The notes beneath the pieces are model-generated. The model saw nothing but the letters and a program-made list of their open reading frames with translations. It was not told where the DNA came from and did not search any database. 9,935 nt of DNA from Alphaproteobacteria bacterium (GTDB lineage Bacteria; Pseudomonadota; Alphaproteobacteria; ATCC43930; CGMCC-115725). Where the stretch lies: contig JASHTP010000320.1 in assembly GCA_030040495.1 (NCBI GenBank), forward strand, positions 1 to 9,935, read 5' to 3'. The position numbers were made by a program, and so were the translations under genes. Shown here piece by piece: positions 1-6,351 of this stretch (position 1 is its first letter; each line of letters starts with the position of its first letter).

Positions 1-190
1 CGGTCGGACCGGCGCGCAACCAGCTCTAGAAATGGCGGCGCCTCCTCAATTAGCCACAAAAAAGCCATACCCCGGCATGACGACCCCTGCGGCAGTATGC
101 TTCGGTAGGAGAATCAATCATTTCATAGCGGTTTATTAAGCATCAATGGAGTATTACCTGGTGTATGACACCCGGCGCCCCGGATGAATC

Positions 191-194
191 GGAG
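191..194 (+). promoter_or_regulatory. RBS deciding the start of the pentapeptide-repeat gene
   Basis: GGAG is 6 nt upstream of ATG 201. The competing in-frame ATG 165 has its GGAG at 148-151, 13 nt away, and that ATG is the loop of a small perfect palindrome (GGTGT-ATG-ACACC, 160-172). This favours 201, but without proteomics 165 cannot be excluded. Confidence 0.45.
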
Positions 195-200
195 AACTGG

Positions 201-1511
201 ATGCGCCTGAGCCCCGAGGCGCTCGCAGCGATCGTCCAGCTTCACGAGCGGTTCCTCGCGCACAAGGCGGGCGGCAGGCGGGCGCTGCTGCGCTACACCG
301 ACCTCAGCGACCGCGACCTCGCCGCCTGCGACCTCTCCGACGCCGATCTCACCGCCGCCCGGCTGCGCCGCGCCAACCTCGCCGCGACCAGCCTGCGCGG
401 CGCCCAGCTGTCGCTGTGCGACCTGCGCCAGGCCAATCTCGACGGCGCCGACATGACCAGCGCCGACATGCGCGGCAGCTGCTTCCGCGGCGCCGAGATG
501 AACCGCAGCGTGCTCGCCCACGCCGATCTGCGCGAGGCCACGGTGGTGCTCTACGAGGAGCGCCAGGCGCAGATCGTGCGCAGCTTCCGCGAGCCGATGA
601 GCGACGACGGCGTCGATCCCGGCGACGGCGAGGTGGCGCCGCTGCCGCAAGGCACCTCCTACAATCTGCGCGCCGACTTCACCGATGCGGCGATGCGCGC
701 CAGCAATCTCGAAGGCGCCGATCTGCGCCGCGCCAACTTCACCGGCACGATCCTCGAAGGCGCCAATTTCGCCCAGGCGAAGCTCGCCGGCGCCACCTTC
801 CACTCGGCCGTGCTCACCGGCGCCAATCTGCGCGGCGCCGATCTCGAAGGCGCCGACGTCACCGACGCGCTGCTCGATCCCGAGGCGCTCGAGCTCGCCG
901 AGCTCGCCAAGGCGATCCGCCGCCCCTACGCCGAGCGCAGCGAGCAGGACGTCGCCGAGATCCTGCGCCAGCACGCGGAGTGGCTCGACAGCCAGGGGCA
1001 GAGGGGCACCCGCGCGCTGCTCGCCAAGGTCGACCTCAGCGACCGCTCGATGGCGCAGGCGCGCCTGGTCATGGCGCTGCTGCCGGGCGCGAAGCTCAAC
1101 CGCACCGATCTCACCGAGGCGCTCCTCACGATGGCCGATCTCACCTCGGCCGATCTGCGCCAGGCGCGGCTCGGCGAGGCCGATCTGCGCGGCGCGACGC
1201 TGCGCCGCGCCTGCTTCAACGCGGCCGACCTCGCCGGCGCCAAGCTCGGGCCGCTGCTCGATGTCGGCGCGCACCACACGGATTTCCCCGCCAATTGCGA
1301 CCGCGCGCGCTTCGTCGGCGCCAACCTCGCCGGCGCCAATCTGCGCCGCGCCAACCTCGTCGGCGCCGATTTCACCAACGCCGACCTGACCGGCGCCCAG
1401 CTGCAGGAGGCGCGGCTCGACAGCGCCACCTTCACCGGCGCCAAGCTCGCCGACGCCAATCTCGACGGCGCCCGGCTCAACCGGGTCAAGGGATTGCCGG
1501 AGAAGCGCTAG
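201..1511 (+). CDS. Two-module pentapeptide-repeat protein
   Basis: Most of the protein is A(D/N)LxxA-type pentapeptide repeats, which in this family fold as a right-handed quadrilateral beta-helix. No enzymatic motif, signal peptide or membrane segment is visible, so it is probably cytosolic and of unknown function. With the start used here it has 436 residues. A helical cap at about 3-35 contains LSPEAL and HERFLAHKAGGRRALL. Repeats cover about 36-117. A non-repeat, acidic insert lies at about 118-157. Repeats resume to about 226. A second cap at about 248-278 (EILRQHAEWLDSQGQRG) is followed by repeats to about 343, a break, and a last block at 371-428. The two caps align, so the protein looks like an internal duplication. 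ATG 201 is chosen because GGAG (191-194) lies 6 nt upstream. ATG 165, in frame, has only a GGAG 13 nt away. Family membership is certain; the role is unknown. Confidence 0.9.
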   Translation: MRLSPEALAAIVQLHERFLAHKAGGRRALLRYTDLSDRDLAACDLSDADLTAARLRRANLAATSLRGAQLSLCDLRQANLDGADMTSADMRGSCFRGAEMNRSVLAHADLREATVVLYEERQAQIVRSFREPMSDDGVDPGDGEVAPLPQGTSYNLRADFTDAAMRASNLEGADLRRANFTGTILEGANFAQAKLAGATFHSAVLTGANLRGADLEGADVTDALLDPEALELAELAKAIRRPYAERSEQDVAEILRQHAEWLDSQGQRGTRALLAKVDLSDRSMAQARLVMALLPGAKLNRTDLTEALLTMADLTSADLRQARLGEADLRGATLRRACFNAADLAGAKLGPLLDVGAHHTDFPANCDRARFVGANLAGANLRRANLVGADFTNADLTGAQLQEARLDSATFTGAKLADANLDGARLNRVKGLPEKR

Positions 1512-1530
1512 GCTGCCGCAGGGGCAGCCT
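1510..1530. terminator. Hairpin between convergent genes, possible bidirectional terminator
   Basis: There is a perfect 8-bp stem: AGGCTGCC (1510-1517) and GGCAGCCT (1523-1530) around the loop GCAGG. It begins inside the TAG of the pentapeptide-repeat gene and ends on the first base of the minus-strand stop of the FadB-like gene, so it fills the whole 18-bp gap between convergent genes. Neither strand has a T-tract after it. If it acts as a terminator it is a non-canonical one, or it protects the 3' ends. Confidence 0.5.
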
Positions 1531-3662
1531 CACGCGGCGTAGAAGCTCCTCCCCGAAGCGGCCATGTCGCGCAGCAGCTGCGGCGGGGCGAAGCGCTCGC
1601 CGCAGCGCTGCGCCAGGCGGTCGCATTCGGCGACGAAGCGGCCGATGCCGAGGCTGTGCATCTGGCTCGCCGTGCCGCCGAGAAAGGCCGGGAAGCCCCA
1701 GCCGAGGATCGCGCCGACATCGGCGTCGCGGGGATCGAGCAGCACCTTCTCCTCGAGGCAGCGCGCCGTCTCCACCGACTGGACGTAGAGCAGCCGGCGC
1801 TTCACCTCCTCGACATCGGGCTGCGCGTCGGCCGGCTTGAAATGCCGGGCGAGCCCGGGCCAGAGCTGCTTCCTGCCGTCGGCGGGATAGTCGTAGAAGC
1901 CCTTCCCCGCCTTCTTGCCGATGCGGCCGAGCTTCTCGACCATGAGCTCGATCACCGCCTCGGAGGCGGCGTTGCCGCGATAGTCGGCGCCGAGATCGGC
2001 GCGCGTCTGCTTCCTCACCTTGTACATGAGCTCGATCGACACCTCGTCGGCGAGCGCCAGCGGGCCCACCGGCATCCCCGCCATGCGCCCGGCATTGTCG
2101 ATGAGCGCGGGGACGACGCCTTCGGCGAGCAAGGTCAGGCCCTCGTTCACGTAGGTGCCGAAGACGCGGCTGGTATAGAAGCCGCGGCTGTCATTGACGG
2201 TGATCGGCGTCTTGCCGATGCGCCGGACATAGTCCATGGCGCGGGCGAGCGTCGCGTCCGAGGTGCGCCGCCCGCGGATGATCTCGACCAGCGGCATGCG
2301 GTCGACCGGCGAGAAGAAATGGAGGCCGATGAAGTTCGCCGGCCGTCGGCTCGCCTCGGCGAGGCCGGTAATCGGCAAGGTCGAGGTGTTGGAGGCGAAG
2401 AGCGCGCTCTCCGCCAGCACCGCCTCGGCCTGGCGCGTCACCTCGGCCTTGATCGCGCGGTCCTCGAACACCGCCTCGACGACGAGCTCGGCGCCGGCGA
2501 GATCCTCGAACCGCGCCGTCGGTCGGATCAGCGCCAGCGCCTCGTCGCGCTCAGCCTCGCTCATCCGCTTCTGCTGCACGCGCCTGTCGAGAAGCCCGCG
2601 TGCGTGCGCCTTGCCTTTCTCGGCAAGCTCGGCGCTGGTGTCGAGCAGCACCACCTCGAGGCCGGCGAGCGCGCTGACATAGGCGATGCCGGCGCCCATC
2701 ATGCCGGCGCCGAGCACGCCGATGCGGCGGTAGCCCTGCTCCGGCACCTCCTTCGGCCGCGACGCCAGCTTGTTGGCCTCGCCGATCGAGAAGAACAGGC
2801 TGCGGATCATGTTGCGCGCCTCGGCCGAGAGCGCGCAATGGACGAAGTAGCGGCTCTCGATCCTGAGGCCGGTGTCGAGATCGGTGATGAGGCCCTCATA
2901 GACCGAGGAGGCGATGGCGCGCGGCGCCGGGTAGTTGCCGTAGGTCTTGGCGTGCAGCAGCGCGTTGCCGGCGACGAAGGTCTCGTGCCCCTTGGGCGAG
3001 TTGACGCCGCCGTCGGGGATCTTGAAGCCCTTGCGGTCCCAGGGCTGCGCCGCGTTCGCCGGGCCTTCGCCGAGCAGCCAGCGCCGCGCCGCGGCGATCA
3101 GCTTGTCGGCCGGCACCAGCTCGTCGACGAGGCCCGCGGCGAGCGCCTGCCGGGGATCGAGCTTCCGCCCTTCGAGCAGCAGCGGCAGGGCGTTGCGGAT
3201 GCCGACGAGGCGCGGCAGGCGCTGCGTGCCGCCGCCGCCGGGGATGAGGCCGATGGTCACTTCGGGGAGGCCGATGCGGCTTTTCGGCTCGTCGGCGGCG
3301 ATGCGGTGGTGGCAGGCGAGCGCGATCTCGTAGCCGCCGCCCAGCGCGGTGCCGTTGAGCGCGGCGCAGAAGGGCTTGCCGCTCTTCTCGATGCCGCGCA
3401 GCAGCGCGTGGAAGCGCGCCGTCGAGGCGAGGAGGCTCGCCGCGTCCGTCGCCTTGCCGAGCCGCGTCAGATCGGCGCCGGCGAGGAAGTCGCGCTTCTT
3501 CGAGGTGACGACGACGCCCTTGACCGCCGGGTCCTTCACTGCCTGCTCGACGGCGGCGGCGAAACGCGCGACCGACTCCTCGTTGAGCACGTTCATCGAG
3601 CGGTCGGCCATGTTCCAGGCGATGACGGCGATGCCGTCCGCTCCAACCTCGTAGTCGATCAT
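1530..3662 (-). CDS. fadB: FadB/FadJ-type enoyl-CoA hydratase / 3-hydroxyacyl-CoA dehydrogenase
   Basis: This is a 710-residue multifunctional beta-oxidation enzyme, close to E. coli FadJ (714) and FadB (729) in length. It hydrates trans-2-enoyl-CoA and oxidises L-3-hydroxyacyl-CoA with NAD+. The N-terminal crotonase domain (about 1-190) has the oxyanion-hole segments FLAGADL (59-65) and GTALGGGYE (104-112) and the likely catalytic glutamates E112 and E134. A linker joins it to a Rossmann domain with GAGMMGAG (318-325). LHFFSPV carries the dehydrogenase histidine H448, paired with E460 in VEII. C-terminal helical domains run from about 490, ending with the typical GWGFPAFLGG. The start is supported by GGGAGG (3670-3675 on +) 7 nt upstream. 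It lies 134 nt behind the thiolase on the same strand, the classic two-subunit arrangement; the gap holds a repeat. All catalytic residues are present. Chain-length specificity, and whether it is FadB- or FadJ-like, cannot be read from the sequence. Confidence 0.95.
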   Translation of the reverse strand: MIDYEVGADGIAVIAWNMADRSMNVLNEESVARFAAAVEQAVKDPAVKGVVVTSKKRDFLAGADLTRLGKATDAASLLASTARFHALLRGIEKSGKPFCAALNGTALGGGYEIALACHHRIAADEPKSRIGLPEVTIGLIPGGGGTQRLPRLVGIRNALPLLLEGRKLDPRQALAAGLVDELVPADKLIAAARRWLLGEGPANAAQPWDRKGFKIPDGGVNSPKGHETFVAGNALLHAKTYGNYPAPRAIASSVYEGLITDLDTGLRIESRYFVHCALSAEARNMIRSLFFSIGEANKLASRPKEVPEQGYRRIGVLGAGMMGAGIAYVSALAGLEVVLLDTSAELAEKGKAHARGLLDRRVQQKRMSEAERDEALALIRPTARFEDLAGAELVVEAVFEDRAIKAEVTRQAEAVLAESALFASNTSTLPITGLAEASRRPANFIGLHFFSPVDRMPLVEIIRGRRTSDATLARAMDYVRRIGKTPITVNDSRGFYTSRVFGTYVNEGLTLLAEGVVPALIDNAGRMAGMPVGPLALADEVSIELMYKVRKQTRADLGADYRGNAASEAVIELMVEKLGRIGKKAGKGFYDYPADGRKQLWPGLARHFKPADAQPDVEEVKRRLLYVQSVETARCLEEKVLLDPRDADVGAILGWGFPAFLGGTASQMHSLGIGRFVAECDRLAQRCGERFAPPQLLRDMAASGRSFYAA

Positions 3663-3680
3663 GCGCGGACCTCCCGTCCG

Positions 3681-3793
3681 AAAAATTTTCCAGCGCGGAG
3701 GACGCCAAGGATGCGCGGAGGGCGCGAAGGGAATTCGCTTCCTCCTTTGCGTCCTCTGCGCGTCCTCTGCGACCTCTGCGCCAAATTTCCTCG
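3681..3793. repeat. Imperfect inverted intergenic repeat (REP-like)
   Basis: Almost the whole gap between thiolase and fadB is an imperfect inverted repeat. The left arm runs AAATTTTCC-agcGCGGAGGACGCC to GAAGGGAATTC. The right arm, read on the minus strand, runs GAGGAAATTTGG-CGCAGAGG to GGAAGCGAATTC. The arms meet at GAATTC (3731-3736). The right arm contains short tandem units of the form GCGTCCTCTGC (about 3749-3770, then a variant). Its composition is unlike the coding sequence on either side and it has no credible reading frame. I recall similar GCAGAGGACGCA-rich intergenic repeats in other proteobacterial genomes but cannot check this. It would be transcribed within the thiolase-fadB mRNA and could fold there. 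Confidence 0.6.
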
Positions 3794-3796
3794 GCT

Positions 3797-5005
3797 CTAG
3801 ACGCGCTCGATGATGGTGGCCGTGCCCATGCCGGCGCCGACGCAGAGCGTGGCGAGGCCGGTCGACTTGCCGGTGCGCTCGAGCTCGTCCAGGAGCGTGC
3901 CGAGGATCATCGCGCCGGTGGCGCCCAGCGGATGGCCCATGGCGATGGCGCCGCCATTGACGTTGATCCTGTCGTGCGGGACGTCGAGCGCCTGCATGAA
4001 GCGCAGCACCACCGCGGCGAAGGCCTCGTTGAGCTCGTAGAGATCGATGTCGCCGGCGCTCATGCCGGCGCGCTTCAGCGCCTTCTCGGCGGAGAAGGAC
4101 GGGCCGGTGAGCATGATGGTGGGCTCCGAGCCGATCGAGGCGAAGGCGCGGATGCGGGCGCGCGGCTTCAGCCCGAGCTTCTCGCCCATCGCCTTGTTGC
4201 CGATCAGCACCGCCGCGGCGCCGTCGACGATGCCCGAGGAGTTGCCGGCATGGTGCACATGGGTGATGCGCTCGATCTCGGGATAGCGCTGGATCGCCAC
4301 GGAATCGAAGCCCAGCGCCTCGCCGGTCTTGGCGAAGGAGGGCTCGAGCGCGGCCAGCGACTGCATCGTCGTGTCGGCGCGGATATGCTCGTCGCGGTCG
4401 AGCACGGTCGTGCCGTTGATGTCCTTGACCGGCACCACCGACCGGGCGAAGCGCCCTTCCGCCCAGGCGCGCGCCGCGCGCTTCTGGCTTTCGACGGCAT
4501 AGGCGTCGACGTCGGCGCGGCTCATGCCGTACTTGGTGGCGACGAGGTCGGCGGAGATGCCCTGCGGCACGAAATAGGTATGGAACGCCACCTGCGGGTC
4601 CATCGCCCAGGCGCCGCCCGAGGAGCCCATCGGCACGCGGCTCATGCTTTCGACGCCGCCGCCCACCGCCATCTCGCTCTGCCCCGACATGATTTGCGCC
4701 GCCGCCATGTTGCAGGCCTCGAGGCCGCTGGCGCAGAAGCGGTTGATCTGCACGCCGGCGGTGGTCTCGGCATAGCCGGCCTCGAGCACGGCGACGCGGG
4801 CGATGTCGGCGCCCTGCTCGCCCACCGGCTCGACGCAGCCGAGGACGACGTCGTCGACGGCGGCGGTGTCGAGCGCGTTGCGGTCGCGCAACGCCGCAAG
4901 CGCGGTGACGGCGAGCGCCATCGGCGTCACGCTGTAGAGCGCGCCCGACGCCTTGCCGCGGCCGCGCGGCGTGCGCACGGCGTCGTAGATGAATGCCTCG
5001 GTCAT
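3797..5005 (-). CDS. fadA: Acetyl-CoA acyltransferase (thiolase)
   Basis: This is a 402-residue thiolase, the usual length for the family. It cleaves 3-ketoacyl-CoA with CoA to acetyl-CoA and a shortened acyl-CoA, the last step of beta-oxidation. The biosynthetic direction is possible for short substrates. The acyl-accepting nucleophile is C91 in NRFCASGLEA. NEAFA (326-330), GGAIAMGHPLGATGA with H358, and LCVGAGMG with C388 complete the active site. The start ATG has a strong Shine-Dalgarno, GGGAGGGA (5008-5015 on +). It precedes fadB on the same strand, so the two are probably cotranscribed as the beta and alpha subunits of a beta-oxidation complex. Upstream lies a strong terminator (5108-5146), so it should have its own promoter. 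Sequence alone does not separate a broad-range FadA from an acetoacetyl-CoA thiolase; the FadB-like partner favours the former. Confidence 0.94.
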   Translation of the reverse strand: MTEAFIYDAVRTPRGRGKASGALYSVTPMALAVTALAALRDRNALDTAAVDDVVLGCVEPVGEQGADIARVAVLEAGYAETTAGVQINRFCASGLEACNMAAAQIMSGQSEMAVGGGVESMSRVPMGSSGGAWAMDPQVAFHTYFVPQGISADLVATKYGMSRADVDAYAVESQKRAARAWAEGRFARSVVPVKDINGTTVLDRDEHIRADTTMQSLAALEPSFAKTGEALGFDSVAIQRYPEIERITHVHHAGNSSGIVDGAAAVLIGNKAMGEKLGLKPRARIRAFASIGSEPTIMLTGPSFSAEKALKRAGMSAGDIDLYELNEAFAAVVLRFMQALDVPHDRINVNGGAIAMGHPLGATGAMILGTLLDELERTGKSTGLATLCVGAGMGTATIIERV

Positions 5006-5039
5006 GCTCCCTCCCGCCGGCTGCTGGGGTCTTTCCCCT

Positions 5040-5069
5040 AGGATAGCGGCGCGCGGCCGCCGCCGCCAG
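5040..5069 (-). promoter_or_regulatory. Candidate promoter of the thiolase-fadB operon
   Basis: On the minus strand CTGGCG (5064-5069) is separated by 18 nt from TATCCT (5040-5045), giving a leader of about 28 nt before the thiolase ATG. The -35 match is weak. The argument is mostly positional: a strong terminator lies directly upstream, so a promoter is needed in the 100 nt before 5005. Confidence 0.3.
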
Positions 5070-5107
5070 AAGCGCGACGGATGCCGAGGCCGGGCGGGCG
5101 CAGGGGC

Positions 5108-5146
5108 AAAAAAGAACGGGGCGCCCCGATCTTGCCGGGGCGCCCC
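5108..5146 (-). terminator. Strong rho-independent terminator
   Basis: There is a perfect 11-bp stem, GGGGCGCCCCG (5118-5128) with CGGGGCGCCCC (5136-5146), and a 7-nt loop. On the minus strand it is followed by GTTC and TTTTTT (5113-5108). The U-tract is present only on the minus strand, so termination acts in that direction. It ends the candidate small RNA and any read-through from the thioesterase gene, and it insulates the thiolase operon. Each arm contains the self-complementary GGGGCGCCCC, so cruciform or alternative folds are possible. Confidence 0.85.
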
Positions 5147-5200
5147 CGACGCCAGCGAGGGGAGTGCGGCGTCAAGTCGGTACCTAACAGGAGAGGTACG
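5108..5200 (-). ncRNA. Candidate FNR/FixK-regulated small RNA (about 93 nt)
   Basis: Read on the minus strand from the predicted +1 (5200) to the end of the U-tract (5108), the segment folds into three hairpins. Hairpin 1 is GTACCT/AGGTAC (6 bp; 5194-5199 with 5180-5185), with the 8-nt loop CTCCTGTT. Hairpin 2 is GACGCC/GGCGTC (6 bp; 5168-5173 with 5148-5153), with the 14-nt loop GCACTCCCCTCGCT. Hairpin 3 is the intrinsic terminator. There is no ATG on this strand in the segment and no ribosome-binding site before any alternative start, so it is probably non-coding. C-rich loops that resemble anti-Shine-Dalgarno sequence are common in regulatory RNAs that bind mRNA leaders. An upstream FNR/FixK-type promoter fits this start. 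The alternative is that it is only the 3' untranslated region of the thioesterase gene, ending at the same terminator. I do not recognise it as a known RNA family. Confidence 0.6.
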
Positions 5201-5206
5201 ATCGCC

Positions 5207-5248
5207 ACCCTAGCCGGGCCCGGGGGCGCCCGCCTTGATCTGCATCAA
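5207..5248 (-). promoter_or_regulatory. FNR/FixK-type (class II) promoter for the candidate small RNA
   Basis: On the minus strand a perfect FNR/FixK/Anr operator, TTGATGCAGATCAA (5235-5248), is followed by exactly 22 nt and then TAGGGT (5207-5212). This is the geometry of a class II CRP/FNR-activated promoter: operator centred at -41.5, -10 element at -12 to -7, +1 near 5200. On the plus strand the same spacing leads to GCCAGC, which is not a -10, so the direction is clear. The hexamer TAGGGT is also the -10 proposed for metY. Binding would be by an FNR, FixK or related CRP-family regulator under low oxygen or nitrogen-oxide conditions. No such regulator gene is in the window. Confidence 0.65.
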
Positions 5249-5288
5249 TGGCCGCAAAAATGCCGGAAAAGCCAGCCGCGCCAGAATC

Positions 5289-6197
5289 TTAGACGGAGAG
5301 CCCGGGGACCAGGAAGCGGCCCAAACTGCGGCGCATGGCGGCGCCGATGCCGATCGATTTGCGCGTCGCCAGGTCGAAGCTGACGACCACCGCCTCGGTG
5401 GTGGCGACGGCCTCGCCGGTCTCGCGGTCGAAGAGCCAATGGCCCCAGGTGAGCGCCTTGGCGCCGATCACCTTGATGCCGGCGCGCAGCGCCAGCACGT
5501 CGCCGCGGCGCGGCGTCGCGTGATAGACGAGGCGGTATTCGAGCGCGGCGCCGCCGGCCTCGCCGGCCGAGCGGTCGACGCCGCGCGTCTTCGCCACCAT
5601 GTTGGGGACGGAATCGGCGACGCGGCCGATGAAGGCGCGGGCGAGCATGAAGCCGCGCTCGTCGCATTCCGCCGGCGCCACCGCCCCTTGCTGGGTCAGC
5701 AGCAGGCCGAGCCGGTCCGCCTCCTCCCAGCGCGGCCGCGGCCGCGGCGGATCGAGCGCCAGGCCGCGCGGCTTGGCGTGGTCCGGCAGCTCCTCGATCA
5801 AGGAAGCGGCCTTGGCGCGCAGCGCGTCGGGCAGCGGCAGGCGGCGGCGCCGCTCGGCGTCGACCAGCACCGCCTCGGTGACGAAGCTCGCGGCGATCGC
5901 GCCGGTGAGCGTGTTGCGCATCTCCTGAAAGAGCAGGAGCCGGTCGCTCTCGACCTCGAGCACGCCGCCCGAGACAGTGAAGGGCTCGCCCGGGCGCAGC
6001 TCCTTCAGGAAGCGGATGTGATGATCGACCGGCGTCAGCGCCACGTCGAGGGCGCGGCATTCCCGCGGCCCCAGCCCCAGCGCCAGCAGCAGCGACGGCA
6101 GGCTGTCGCTCATGCGCGCGACGTAGAACTGCACGTTCATGTGCCCCATCACGTCGCATTCCCAGCTCTGCACGCTGCCCAGGCCGATCTCGATCAT
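5289..6197 (-). CDS. Double-hotdog acyl-CoA thioesterase family protein
   Basis: This 302-residue protein has two hotdog (4HBT-like) domains in tandem, a form usually found in acyl-CoA thioesterases that release free acid and CoA. Domain 1 (about 1-130) has the family active-site segment ECDVMGHMNVQFYV (13-26), with D15, H19 and N21. Domain 2 (about 165-295) has the matching segment ECDERGFMLARAF (177-189). It keeps D179, but GH has become GF and the asparagine is lost, so the second half is probably structural. A proline/arginine-rich linker (about 140-160) joins them. The start has AGGTGA (6201-6206 on +) close upstream and GGGAG slightly further. It lies between metY and the thiolase, separated from both by hairpins, so it may be its own unit. 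The context suggests a role in adjusting acyl-CoA pools. The substrate cannot be predicted, and the family also contains acyl-ACP and aromatic-CoA enzymes. Confidence 0.85.
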   Translation of the reverse strand: MIEIGLGSVQSWECDVMGHMNVQFYVARMSDSLPSLLLALGLGPRECRALDVALTPVDHHIRFLKELRPGEPFTVSGGVLEVESDRLLLFQEMRNTLTGAIAASFVTEAVLVDAERRRRLPLPDALRAKAASLIEELPDHAKPRGLALDPPRPRPRWEEADRLGLLLTQQGAVAPAECDERGFMLARAFIGRVADSVPNMVAKTRGVDRSAGEAGGAALEYRLVYHATPRRGDVLALRAGIKVIGAKALTWGHWLFDRETGEAVATTEAVVVSFDLATRKSIGIGAAMRRSLGRFLVPGLSV

Positions 6198-6249
6198 CGC
6201 TCACCTGCTCCCGTCGCCGTGCCGTGCGACGCGCGCGCGAGGCCCCGCC

Positions 6250-6272
6250 CCGGTGCCGTCGATCGGCACCGG
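6250..6272. other. Perfect 9-bp inverted repeat upstream of the thioesterase gene
   Basis: CCGGTGCCG (6250-6258) and CGGCACCGG (6264-6272) flank the loop TCGAT. It lies 53 nt before the thioesterase start and 80 nt after metY. There is no T-tract on either strand, so it is not a canonical terminator. It could be an operator for a dimeric regulator, a second 3'-end hairpin, or a leader structure. Confidence 0.5.
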
Positions 6273-6298
6273 TCGAGCCTCTGTCGCGTCGTCGCGGA

Positions 6299-6333
6299 AG
6301 GCGGCGGAGCCTAGCGAGCGAGCTCCGCCGCCT
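6299..6333 (-). terminator. Hairpin 3' of metY, probable transcription end
   Basis: There is a perfect 12-bp stem, AGGCGGCGGAGC (6299-6310) with GCTCCGCCGCCT (6322-6333), and an 11-nt loop. It begins 18 nt after the metY stop. Stability and position suggest a terminator or 3'-end stabiliser, but the minus strand continues TCCGCG with no U-tract, so intrinsic termination is uncertain. Confidence 0.5.
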
Positions 6334-6351
6334 CAAGCCGCGCGCCGTCGC

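Noticed and set aside
3..29. Possible 3' end of an upstream plus-strand gene ending in TAG at 27-29, and another open frame from position 2 to TAA at 137-139
   Set aside because: Too little sequence to show coding character; no recognisable residues.
201..1511. Near-repeats of GGCGCCGATCTGCGC-like units as a DNA repeat or CRISPR-like array
   Set aside because: The 15-nt periodicity is simply the coding of pentapeptide repeats with biased codons; there are no spacers.
1656..3800. 714-codon plus-strand open frame opposite fadB
   Set aside because: It is antisense to a gene with complete catalytic motifs, is low-complexity (A/R/G/H/L-rich), and is explained by the high GC content. The same applies to the long antisense frames opposite the pentapeptide gene, thiolase, thioesterase, metY and the acyl-CoA synthetase.
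5235..5248. FNR/FixK box as a direct regulator of the thiolase operon
   Set aside because: It is 230 bp from the thiolase start and a strong minus-strand terminator lies between them, so direct activation is unlikely. The small-RNA promoter explanation fits the spacing better.
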